Origin: Candidatus Yonathbacteria bacterium CG17_big_fil_post_rev_8_21_14_2_50_43_9
GTDB lineage: Bacteria; Patescibacteriota; Minisyncoccia; Phycocordibacterales; UBA1550
DNA length: 22,059 nt
Assembly: GCA_002771015.1 (NCBI GenBank)
Contig: PCUO01000023.1
Coordinates: forward strand, 211 to 22,269
Reading direction: 5' to 3'
Below the pieces are notes generated by a model, which saw only the letters and a list, made by a program, of their open reading frames with translations, had not been told where the DNA came from and searched no databases. Shown here piece after piece: positions 14,303 through 21,205 of this stretch. The stretch's first letter is position 1. Every line of letters begins with the position of its first letter. The translations under genes and the position numbers were made by a program.

Positions 14303-15352
14303 ATGTTTGATAAATTTTACCAACTTTTTTCCAATGACATCGGTATTGACCTCGGTACCGCTAACACGCTTGTTTACTTGCGTGACCACGGCATCGTTAT
14401 CAACGAGCCGTCTGTTGTTGCGGTGAACCAAAAGACTGGGCAGGTGGTGGCGCTTGGTCAGCAAGCAAAACAAATGCTCGGTCGCACACCTGGACACGTG
14501 GTGGCTATTCGCCCTCTTGTGGATGGTGTTATTTCAAACTTTGAAGTCACTGAAGAAATGCTTTCGTATCTCATTGGCAAAGCAAACAAAATTAGCAAAA
14601 AAACTGTGCGTCCGCGCGTGGTTATTGGAGTGCCGTCTGGTATTACCACTGTGGAAGTGCGCGCCGTGTACGACGCGGCAAAAAACGCCGGCGCTCGCGA
14701 GGTGCATATAGTAGAGGAGCCGATGGCGGCGGCTATCGGTATCAAGCTCCCTGTAAAGGAGCCTATTGGCAATATGATCATAGACATTGGCGGAGGCACT
14801 ACCGACATAGCCGTAATCTCGCTCGGAGGCATTGTGCGTTCAAAAAATCTGCATATCGCGGGAGATCGCTTGAACAACGACATCATTGCTTATGTCCGTG
14901 ACGAGTTTCGCGTGCTTATTGGAGAGCGCACCGCGGAGAGTGTAAAGATTGCGATTGGTTCAGTAAAGAAAAACAAAGAGCCGATGGAGGCAGTGATCCG
15001 TGGTCGCGATTTGGTGACAGGTCTTCCGCGCGAGGTGGTGGTTACAGACAGCGATATTCGCGAGGCGATGAGCGTGTCCGTTGCGGGTCTCGTAGACGCT
15101 GTAAAAGAAGTTATTGAAACTACTCCGCCGGAGGTTCTCTCGGATGTGATGAGCCGAGGAATTATTTTGGTTGGTGGTGGAGCGCTCCTTAGAGGTCTTG
15201 ACGAGGTTCTGTCTCAGACACTCCATGTTCCTGTGTATATTGCAAATGATCCATTAACTGCTGTTGCCCGAGGCGCAGGTTGCATACTTGAGGAGATGGA
15301 AAATTTCAAAGAAGTTCTTATTGAGCACGAAAATGACACGCCACCCAAATAA
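14303..15352 (+). CDS. mreB: Rod shape-determining protein MreB
   Basis: The canonical actin-like filament protein of the elongation machinery, 349 residues. Phosphate loop 1 reads DIGIDLGTANTLVYL (12-26); VEEPMAAAIG carries the conserved catalytic Glu; IIDIGGGTTDIAVISLGG is phosphate loop 2; GIILVGGGALLRGLDEVL is the adenosine loop. It starts 11 nt behind proS and is followed, with an overlap, by mreC, in the classic mreBCD order. The paralogue at 8795 is the more divergent copy, so the symbol mreB is assigned here. No Shine-Dalgarno site precedes the ATG. Confidence 0.97.
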   Translation: MFDKFYQLFSNDIGIDLGTANTLVYLRDHGIVINEPSVVAVNQKTGQVVALGQQAKQMLGRTPGHVVAIRPLVDGVISNFEVTEEMLSYLIGKANKISKKTVRPRVVIGVPSGITTVEVRAVYDAAKNAGAREVHIVEEPMAAAIGIKLPVKEPIGNMIIDIGGGTTDIAVISLGGIVRSKNLHIAGDRLNNDIIAYVRDEFRVLIGERTAESVKIAIGSVKKNKEPMEAVIRGRDLVTGLPREVVVTDSDIREAMSVSVAGLVDAVKEVIETTPPEVLSDVMSRGIILVGGGALLRGLDEVLSQTLHVPVYIANDPLTAVARGAGCILEEMENFKEVLIEHENDTPPK

Positions 15353-16118
15353 CTATTTATTGCAAGAAAAAAAAATTGCGCTAATTGTTCTAGTTTCAAT
15401 AAGCGCGTTTGCAGTCTTGTATTCGCCGATTAGAGACACGCTTACTCGAGCGCTGTATTATGTAACTCCTGGAATATGGTACATTGGGGAAAAAACAAAA
15501 AGCTCGATTGGCTTTGTTTTGGCAAATTTTCGCGACAGTGGCACTCTCGTAGACGAAAATATAATACTTAATGAGGCAATTGAGCTTATGCACACGCAAG
15601 TTTTGGATAGAAATCTTCTTGCGGAAAAGGTTATAAGGCTTGAAGAGGCACTCGGGCGGTTGAGAATGGATGACCGTGTTGTTGCTAGCGTTTTGGCTGG
15701 GCCAGGAAGATCTCCATACGACACATTAGTTATTGACGCTGGAGAGAACGAAGGAATTAACGTGAATAATTATGTTACATATGCTGGCTCTGGAGTTATT
15801 GGGAAAATTATTGAAACAACAGGGAATTCTTCGAAGGTAAAACTTTTTTCATATCCTAACGAGGAACATGCTGTACTAGTCGGGGACAGTTACATCCCCG
15901 CCGTGGCAGTTGGCACAGGGATGGGCAATTTCGAAGCAAAAGTCCCACAAGAAAGTTCTGTGGAGATAGGTGATAATATAATTACAGCAAAGGGAGATTT
16001 TATTTTAGGAACTGTTTTCATAATAGAAGAGAAACTATCTGAGCCATTTAAGAGATTGTTGTTTCGCCTTCCGTTTAATATTTCTCAAATTCGTTCAGTA
16101 GAGGTAATTATTAATTAG
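15333..16118 (+). CDS. mreC: Rod shape-determining protein MreC
   Basis: A single-pass membrane scaffold that links MreB to PBP2 at the outer face. The ATG at 15333 gives 261 residues and overlaps mreB by 20 nt; the frame is open from 15264 but that part is a shadow of mreB. The transmembrane helix is at about 14-31 (KIALIVLVSISAFAVLYS). A helical, coiled-coil-like region follows (about 60-105, with LAEKVIRLEEALGRL), then the beta-rich domain with YDTLVIDAGENEGINVNNYVTYAGSGVIGKI, characteristic of MreC. The overlap implies translational coupling. Right after its stop begins a 32-nt block repeated after the mreD-like gene. Confidence 0.93.
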   Translation: MTRHPNNYLLQEKKIALIVLVSISAFAVLYSPIRDTLTRALYYVTPGIWYIGEKTKSSIGFVLANFRDSGTLVDENIILNEAIELMHTQVLDRNLLAEKVIRLEEALGRLRMDDRVVASVLAGPGRSPYDTLVIDAGENEGINVNNYVTYAGSGVIGKIIETTGNSSKVKLFSYPNEEHAVLVGDSYIPAVAVGTGMGNFEAKVPQESSVEIGDNIITAKGDFILGTVFIIEEKLSEPFKRLLFRLPFNISQIRSVEVIIN

Positions 16119-16236
16119 ACAATGAGCGTAGCGACATTAGACCATTAACCCTGTTAAAGATGATTTGTTGGCACCCACAAATCATCTTTAACAGGGTGGC
16201 GATTTTAATATTCGCTTCACTCATTTAAAATCAGAC
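16118..16236 (+). promoter_or_regulatory. Structured leader of the mreD-like gene
   Basis: No gene is supported here. From 5' to 3' there are: a block at 16118-16149 that matches 16490-16521 at 29 of 32 positions; a 21-bp perfect stem (16148-16168 with 16177-16197); the motif TTTAACAGGG at 16188-16197, contributing to its 3' arm; and an 8-bp stem GATTTTAA/TTAAAATC (16201-16208 with 16225-16232) ending 4 nt before the ATG at 16237. The apical part ATTTGTTGGCACCCACAAAT has the same length and pattern as in the PBP2 leader. Confidence 0.7.
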
Positions 16237-16485
16237 ATGAATAAACGAATTATTTTTGACATCATACTTCTCTCGTCCGTTTTTTATGCGCCGTGGTGGA
16301 TTGTTGCAATGTTTGCGATTGTAGGCGCGTATCTTTACAATCAGTATTATGAAATTTTTCTTTTTGGAATGCTTATAGACCTTCTGTATGGCGCAAATTT
16401 ATTTCCGCTTTGGGGCGCGCTGGGTATTTTAGGAGCAATAGTTATATTTGTATCAGTATCATACGCAAAAAAAATGGTAAGATAA
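16237..16485 (+). CDS. Short MreD-like membrane protein
   Basis: An 82-residue, very hydrophobic protein in the position of mreD between mreC and PBP2. About three transmembrane helices are visible (roughly 6-34 as one or two, 38-52, 56-75). MreD is usually about 160 residues with five or six helices, so this is about half of it. The segment YEIFLFGMLIDLLYGANLFPLWG resembles the GxxxGLxxDLLxGxxLG-type core of MreD, which is why I favour a shortened MreD over an unrelated protein. No frameshift remnant is visible downstream, where a structured leader starts at once. Sequence similarity is weak, so the name rests mainly on context. Confidence 0.6.
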   Translation: MNKRIIFDIILLSSVFYAPWWIVAMFAIVGAYLYNQYYEIFLFGMLIDLLYGANLFPLWGALGILGAIVIFVSVSYAKKMVR

Positions 16486-16489
16486 ATAT

Positions 16490-16700
16490 GATAATGAGCG
16501 TAGCGTCATTAGATCATTAACAAAGCTAAATGATTTCAAATTAGAATAACAACTAATCTCTTATGAGAAATAAAATTATCAATAATTATAAATTTGCATC
16601 TCTCTTAACAGAGAATTTGAAATCAAGATTTGTGGGCATTCACAAATCTTATTTAACATGGGGATGATTTTTATAGTCATTTCATTCCTTAAAAATCATC
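16490..16700 (+). promoter_or_regulatory. Structured leader of the PBP2 gene
   Basis: A 211-nt leader without a supported gene. It begins with a copy of the 32-nt block found after mreC (16490-16521). A 12-bp stem (16531-16542 with 16614-16625) encloses small hairpins such as TCTCTTATGAGA and CTCTCTTAACAGAG. Next comes AGATTTGTG/CACAAATCT (16626-16634 with 16641-16649, loop GGCATT), then TTTAACATGGGG, and finally an 11-bp perfect stem GATGATTTTTA/TAAAAATCATC (16663-16673 with 16690-16700) whose last base is directly before the ATG. No Shine-Dalgarno site is present. Confidence 0.75.
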
Positions 16701-18452
16701 ATGTCAAGAAGAATATCAGCAAAATTTTTTAAACAGGTCTCACGAAACATCGATCCAGATGAGATTTTTCTTGATTCAAAAAATTTGCCAGGGTTTGACA
16801 AGTACCAGTTTGAGGGACGAATTGAAAAACCAATAAGTCGCACAGCTATCCTGGGAGTAATGCTCGCATTTTTAGTTGTTGTAGTTGTTTTTCTTGGCAA
16901 GGTTGTAAGCTTGCAGATCGCTCAAGGAGAAGAGTTTCTAAAAAAGAGTGAAAATAATCGTTTAGATCATGTGCCATTGTTTGCTATGCGTGGAACTATC
17001 TACGATATAAACAATGTTCCTCTTGCGTGGAATTCTTTTGATAATGAGGCGTCGCGAACGACTTTAATTGCTACAGAAACAAGCACGACAACAAAGGTAA
17101 TGTCATTTCCTCATCGCGCATACATTGCTTTGCCAGGTTTTGGTCACGCATTAGGGTATGTAAGCTATCCAAAAAGTGACAAACAAGGATTTTTTTATCA
17201 AAAGTCATTTATCGGTATGGATGGTATTGAAGAACACTACAACGAGTTTCTTTCTGGGGAAAACGGTCTACAAATAGTAGAAATAGACGCGCTCGGAAAA
17301 ACAAGAGATGGGAGCATTGTTGAAAATCCAATAAATGGCACAGCGCTCACTCTTGGCATAGACGCGCGCGTGCAGGAAAAACTTCACACAACAATTCGCG
17401 ACACAGCAAACGATTTTGGCTACATGGCTGGAGCCGGAGCTATTATGGATGTTCATACAGGCGAGCTTCTCGCTATAACGAGCTATCCCGAGTACGAAAG
17501 CGCGGTGCTTTCTGAAGGAAAAAATAAAAAACTTATTCAAAGTTACAACCTTGATAAGAGGTCTGTTTTTCTAGATCGCGCTGTGTCGGGAGTATACACT
17601 CCTGGTTCCATAATAAAACCTTTTATGGCAGTTGCAGCGCTCGCAGAGGGTGTCATTACTCCAGAAAAGCAAATATTAAGCACTGGTTCCATTTCAATTC
17701 AGAACCCATATTATCCTGATATATGGTCCGTGTTCAACGACTGGAAGGCGCACGGCTGGGTGGATATGAGACGTGCTATCGCGGTTTCCTCTGATGTGTA
17801 TTTTTATGAAATAGGCGGAGGGTTTGAAGGTCAAAAAGGTATCGGCATTGCGAACATAGAAAAATACGCGCGGTTGTTTGGTTTTGGGGCGCTTACTGGG
17901 ATAGATATCACAGACGAAAAAATCGGGACCATTCCAAGTCCAGCATGGAAGGAAAAAATGTTTGCTGGTGAGGCATGGCGTTTGGGAAACACATATCATA
18001 CTGTCATTGGGCAGTACGGTTTTCAAACGACAATACTCCAGGCGCTTCGCGGTACTGCAAGTATCGCAAACGGAGGCACGCTCGTCACACCGCATCTTTT
18101 GAAGGATCCAGTCCAGGAATTTTCATCATCAAAAATTCCTCTTTCTTCGGAGCATCTCCAGATTGCTCGTGAGGGAATGCGTCTAGCTGTGACAGAGGGT
18201 ACTGTCTCCGGTCTCGGTGTGTGGTACGTGGATATTGCTGGAAAGACCGGTACTGCGGAAATAGACGCGGGTAAAAAATACATCAACTCGTGGGTGGTGG
18301 GATTTTTCCCATATGACAAACCCAAATATGCGTTTACTGTAGTAATGGAGCGTGGTCCGCACTCAAACACAATTGGAGGCGTGTACGTAATGCGTCAGCT
18401 TCTTGACTGGATGAACGAAAACACGCCGGAGTATTTTGGGGGCAGAATGTAG
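16701..18452 (+). CDS. mrdA: Penicillin-binding protein 2 (elongation D,D-transpeptidase)
   Basis: A class B penicillin-binding protein that cross-links peptidoglycan during elongation, anchored by one helix. The length is 583 residues, close to the usual 600 or so. The N-terminal helix is at about 48-71. The dimerisation or pedestal domain contains RGTIYDINNVPLA (97-109). The transpeptidase motifs are SIIK (303-306, nucleophile Ser303), SSD (363-365) and KTG (515-517). It lies behind mreB-mreC-mreD, so it is the elongation enzyme rather than the division enzyme FtsI. A rodA partner is not in the window. The start codon touches the leader hairpin. A 7-nt repeat array spans its stop. Confidence 0.95.
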   Translation: MSRRISAKFFKQVSRNIDPDEIFLDSKNLPGFDKYQFEGRIEKPISRTAILGVMLAFLVVVVVFLGKVVSLQIAQGEEFLKKSENNRLDHVPLFAMRGTIYDINNVPLAWNSFDNEASRTTLIATETSTTTKVMSFPHRAYIALPGFGHALGYVSYPKSDKQGFFYQKSFIGMDGIEEHYNEFLSGENGLQIVEIDALGKTRDGSIVENPINGTALTLGIDARVQEKLHTTIRDTANDFGYMAGAGAIMDVHTGELLAITSYPEYESAVLSEGKNKKLIQSYNLDKRSVFLDRAVSGVYTPGSIIKPFMAVAALAEGVITPEKQILSTGSISIQNPYYPDIWSVFNDWKAHGWVDMRRAIAVSSDVYFYEIGGGFEGQKGIGIANIEKYARLFGFGALTGIDITDEKIGTIPSPAWKEKMFAGEAWRLGNTYHTVIGQYGFQTTILQALRGTASIANGGTLVTPHLLKDPVQEFSSSKIPLSSEHLQIAREGMRLAVTEGTVSGLGVWYVDIAGKTGTAEIDAGKKYINSWVVGFFPYDKPKYAFTVVMERGPHSNTIGGVYVMRQLLDWMNENTPEYFGGRM

Positions 18453-18464
18453 AATAGAGAATAG
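18444..18464. repeat. Short 7-nt repeat array at the end of mrdA
   Basis: Three heptamers in register (AGAATGT, then AGAATAG twice) spanning the stop codon and ending at the first base of the following palindrome. Confidence 0.6.
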
Positions 18465-18522
18465 GGATTTCTCACTGCATAATAAGCTCACGGTCGTGAG
18501 CTTATTATGCAGTGAGAAATCC
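18465..18522. terminator. 27-bp perfect stem, terminator
   Basis: Perfect arms at 18465-18491 and 18496-18522 with the loop GGTC. It separates mrdA from the greA promoter. There is no strong T-run after the stem, so termination strength is uncertain despite the very stable fold. Confidence 0.7.
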
Positions 18523-18556
18523 GAGCAATTTATAAAATACAACCTTGGTTGAAAAA

Positions 18557-18585
18557 TTGACTTTTGGCTTATAAACAGATAGAAT
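18557..18585 (+). promoter_or_regulatory. Promoter of greA, near-leaderless
   Basis: TTGACT (18557-18562), exactly 17 nt, then TAGAAT (18580-18585). The greA ATG at 18594 begins 9 nt after the end of the -10 box, so the leader is at most about 2 nt. Confidence 0.8.
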
Positions 18586-18593
18586 GCAAACAT

Positions 18594-19061
18594 ATGTCAG
18601 AAGAAAAAGAATATTTAAGCCAGGAGAAATTTGAAGAATTAACCAAAGAGTTGGATTACTTAAAAAGCATTCGCCGTAAAGAGATTGCGGAGCAACTTGA
18701 GTTTGCAAAAGGTCTAGGAGATCTTTCTGAAAACGCCGAGTACCACGAAGCGCGCCAAAATCAGGCAGAAGCAGAAGATCGTGTTTCTAAGCTCGAGCAG
18801 ATGATCAAAAATGCCGTAATCACTGAAAAGCATAAGGGTGGGAATGTCGGCATTGGTTCAACAGCAGTCATCCTCATCCAAGGGGAGAAGGAGAACCGTC
18901 GTTATCAGATTGTTGGTTCAGAAGAGGCTAATACAAAAGAGAACAAAATCTCAAACAAGTCACCACTTGGAGAAGCACTCATGGGCAAAAGCAAAGGAGA
19001 AAGCTGTTCCTACGAAACTCCTATGGGTGTAGTATCGTGCAAGGTTGTTAATGTTGAATAA
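18594..19061 (+). CDS. greA: Transcription elongation factor GreA
   Basis: Rescues backtracked RNA polymerase by stimulating transcript cleavage. The 155-residue product is typical in length. The N-terminal coiled coil carries the acidic tip GDLSENAEYHEA with Asp43 and Glu46, which reach into the polymerase active site. The C-terminal domain has the FKBP-like segment SPLGEALMGKSKGE. The frame is open from 18564, but that part is the promoter region; the ATG at 18594 matches the family start. It stands alone, with its own strong promoter. The next gene follows after 56 nt. Confidence 0.97.
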   Translation: MSEEKEYLSQEKFEELTKELDYLKSIRRKEIAEQLEFAKGLGDLSENAEYHEARQNQAEAEDRVSKLEQMIKNAVITEKHKGGNVGIGSTAVILIQGEKENRRYQIVGSEEANTKENKISNKSPLGEALMGKSKGESCSYETPMGVVSCKVVNVE

Positions 19062-19088
19062 TTTTGAAGTGCATTTGCATCTGAGCCC

Positions 19089-19116
19089 CTAATCACTATT
19101 GGCTAATAACTACCCT
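19089..19116. repeat. 7-nt repeat array before lysS
   Basis: Four heptamers in register with the consensus CTAATCA (variants CTATTGG, CTAATAA, CTACCCT), ending one base before the lysS ATG. Confidence 0.65.
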
Positions 19117-19117
19117 C

Positions 19118-20590
19118 ATGGCTTCACTGGAAGAGATTCGCACAGAACGACTAAAGAAGCGCGCGCTTCTCAAAGAATATGGAATGAACCCGTACCCGAT
19201 CGCAACAAAGCGCTCGCTTTCTGTTGCGTCTGCTCTTTCTTCGTTTGCAAAGTATTCGCGAGATCATAAAAAGATGACACTCGCTGGACGCGTGATGGCT
19301 ATTAGGGGTCAGGGAGCGCTCGTATTCTTTAATTTACAAGACGATGAAGCTGTTATGCAGGGGTTCCTAAAGCGCGATGAGATGGACGATAAGCTTTTTG
19401 CGCTTTTTCAAGATGTCATCGATGTTGGCGACATCATTGAATGCACTGGTACGCTTTTTATGACAAAGCGTAAGGAACGCACGATTCAGGTGAAGGAATG
19501 GAAGATTCTGTCAAAAAGTTTGCGCCCTCTTCCTGACAAGTGGCACGGTCTTCAAGATGTTGAGGAGCGTTTTCGTAAGAGGTATTTGGATATGATAATG
19601 TCTTCGGAAGTCCGCGCGCGTTTCAAGCTTCGCTCAAAAATTATCACCGAGATTAGAAATCTTTTGAATGACGCAGATTATTTAGAAGTTGAAACACCTC
19701 TTCTTCAGTCACTTGCTGGGGGCGCGCTTGCAGAGCCATTTAAAACACACCATAATGCGCTTGATATTGATTTGAATCTCCGCATTGCCCCAGAGCTATA
19801 CTTGAAGAAGCTTTTAGTCGGTGGCTTTCCTCGAGTATACGAGATTGGGCGCAACTTTAGAAACGAAGGCATTGATGCGACACACAACCCAGAGTTTACG
19901 ATGTTGGAATTTTATTCTGCATACGAAACCTGCGCATCGCAGATGGCATTTGTGGAAAAATTGATTAAAACACTCGTGAAGGTTGTTCATAAAAGTACAA
20001 GGATAAAATCTGGAGAGGATACTATAGATGTTTCAAAAAAGTTTGCAGTAGTTTCATTTTTAGATTTGTTCAAACGCTACGCGTCTATTGATAATCCTGA
20101 AACAATGTCGCGTGAGGATTGGCGTCTTGCATCTGAGCGTTTTGGCGTGAAAGTTGAAACCCACAATTCCATTGAAAAGATTATGGATAATGTGTACAAA
20201 AAGGCTTGTCGTCCTAAAATAATTCAGCCGACATTTATTATTGACTATCCAGCAGGATTTTCGCCGTTTGCAAAGAAGCAAGAGGCTAACCCATCTCTCA
20301 TTGACCGTTTTCAGCTTGTCATTGGCGGTATTGAAGTTGTAAACGCTTTTTCAGAATTAAACGACCCGCTTGAGCAAAAAGCGCGCTACGAGGAGCAGGA
20401 TATAAAGAAAAAGGGCGGAGAAGGGGATGTGTCACCCTCGGACGAGGATTATTTGGAGGCCATAGAGTATGGGCTCCCGCCCGCAGGTGGCGTGGGCATA
20501 GGGATTGACCGTGTGGCAATGATTCTCTCTGACACACGCAATATTCGCGAAGTATTGCTTTTCCCCACGATGCGCCCTCAAAGCGAGTAG
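19118..20590 (+). CDS. lysS: Lysyl-tRNA synthetase, class II
   Basis: Charges tRNA-Lys. The 490-residue length is normal. An OB-fold anticodon-binding domain covers about 54-130, followed by the class II catalytic core: RFRKRYLDMI (151-160, motif 1 region), FRNEGIDATHNPEFTMLEFYSAY (247-269, motif 2), and GGVGIGIDRVAMIL (457-470, motif 3). The N-terminal extension begins EEIRTERLKKRALLKEYGMNPYP, as in other bacterial LysRS. No Shine-Dalgarno site is present; a 7-nt repeat array occupies the space directly before the start. Confidence 0.97.
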   Translation: MASLEEIRTERLKKRALLKEYGMNPYPIATKRSLSVASALSSFAKYSRDHKKMTLAGRVMAIRGQGALVFFNLQDDEAVMQGFLKRDEMDDKLFALFQDVIDVGDIIECTGTLFMTKRKERTIQVKEWKILSKSLRPLPDKWHGLQDVEERFRKRYLDMIMSSEVRARFKLRSKIITEIRNLLNDADYLEVETPLLQSLAGGALAEPFKTHHNALDIDLNLRIAPELYLKKLLVGGFPRVYEIGRNFRNEGIDATHNPEFTMLEFYSAYETCASQMAFVEKLIKTLVKVVHKSTRIKSGEDTIDVSKKFAVVSFLDLFKRYASIDNPETMSREDWRLASERFGVKVETHNSIEKIMDNVYKKACRPKIIQPTFIIDYPAGFSPFAKKQEANPSLIDRFQLVIGGIEVVNAFSELNDPLEQKARYEEQDIKKKGGEGDVSPSDEDYLEAIEYGLPPAGGVGIGIDRVAMILSDTRNIREVLLFPTMRPQSE

Positions 20591-20621
20591 GTAAATTATC
20601 AAACCAGGCTTGGATTTGGGC

Positions 20622-20650
20622 TTGCAAAGAAATAGTTTCTGTGCTATAGT
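20622..20650 (+). promoter_or_regulatory. Promoter of orf94
   Basis: TTGCAA (20622-20627), exactly 17 nt, then TATAGT (20645-20650). The expected leader is about 22 nt and includes GGAAG at 20668-20672, 6 nt from the ATG. Confidence 0.75.
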
Positions 20651-20678
20651 GTTAACAAATCATTTTCGGAAGTGAAGA

Positions 20679-20963
20679 ATGCAAGTTTTTAATTACAGGT
20701 CTTTTGTAGAAACGCTTAGCGAGCATAAGGAGGTGGTTCGTTTAATCAAAAATGACAAGAGTATTGCGCAAATGTACTGCGAGCTTTTTGTGGATGTAGG
20801 AAACGCGCGGGTTAAATTTAATATTAAAAATCCGCGTGCTATACTCACAAAGTTTGCGATACAGACATTGTCTCCATCTGTGACTGTGCGTCTGAATACT
20901 CTCGTAGAACAGCTCAGAGCACACCACAAAATAAAGGTGCTTCCGGAGAATTGTGAAGCGTAA
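20679..20963 (+). CDS. Orphan 94-residue protein, unknown function
   Basis: I do not recognise this protein. It is predicted soluble, with a mix of charged helices and a beta-like centre (FVDVGNARVKFNIKNPRAILTKFAIQTL). It is supported by a strong promoter with a 17-nt spacer and a GGAAG site 6 nt before the ATG, an arrangement found only in the orphan genes of this window. It stands between lysS and the terminator at 21076 as a single-gene unit. Confidence 0.7.
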   Translation: MQVFNYRSFVETLSEHKEVVRLIKNDKSIAQMYCELFVDVGNARVKFNIKNPRAILTKFAIQTLSPSVTVRLNTLVEQLRAHHKIKVLPENCEA

Positions 20964-21075
20964 AAGGCTAATACGCTGACATGGCAAAGGCTGAATCCCC
21001 TTTTCCTTTTGGCCAAAAAATGCCAGCGTTTCTGCAGGTAGTGTCTCCTCTTTCACTGGTCTGCAGGTTTTATTT
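20964..21075. other. Gene-free region after orf94
   Basis: Probably the 3' untranslated part of the orf94 transcript. CGCTG near 20974 and CCAGCG near 21024 can pair imperfectly, and CTGCAGGT occurs twice (about 21032 and 21061). A 37-residue frame from ATG 20981 to the stop at 21094 has no good ribosome site and is not called. Confidence 0.4.
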
Positions 21076-21108
21076 AAAACCCCATTTTGCATAGCAAAAT
21101 GGGGTTTT
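21076..21108 (+). terminator. Rho-independent terminator of orf94
   Basis: A perfect 15-bp stem (21076-21090 with 21094-21108, loop ATA) with CCCCATTTTGC arms, ending in five Ts. It is typical of an intrinsic terminator. Confidence 0.9.
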
Positions 21109-21116
21109 TCTTGCCA

Positions 21117-21174
21117 TAAAACACAATCGTAACAATAGAACGCTATCGCGTTCTATTGTTACGATTGTGTTTTA
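21117..21174. terminator. 27-bp perfect stem before the mraZ region
   Basis: Perfect arms at 21117-21143 and 21148-21174 with the loop TATC. Its apical 11 bp (CAATAGAACGC and complement) are identical to those of the palindrome at 1898-1951; the basal stem is different. It lies eight bases after another terminator and insulates the dcw cluster. Confidence 0.8.
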
Positions 21175-21205
21175 CTGCTTTAAAATCCCAATTTTTGCAA
21201 AAAAG

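Noticed and set aside
15264..15332. Upstream extension of mreC by 23 codons.
   Set aside because: It is out-of-frame mreB coding sequence; MreC-like sequence starts at 15333.
16523..16630. Possible tRNA or CRISPR-like element in the long PBP2 leader.
   Set aside because: No cloverleaf with conserved TTCRA-type loop and no spaced direct repeats are present; the stems fit a leader RNA.
16160..16667. Short open frames inside the leaders (22 codons from 16160, 34 from 16563; also 21 codons from 10675 before frr) that could be leader peptides.
   Set aside because: Their frames and sequences do not correspond between the related leaders, ribosome sites are lacking or weak, and short open frames are expected by chance.
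20742..21092. Minus-strand 116-codon frame opposite orf94.
   Set aside because: It lies antisense to a gene with good promoter and ribosome site and crosses a terminator; it is a shadow frame.
20981..21094. 37-residue frame after orf94.
   Set aside because: The nearest purine-rich site is 13 nt from the ATG, the stop lies within the terminator stem, and the sequence has no clear domain or helix.
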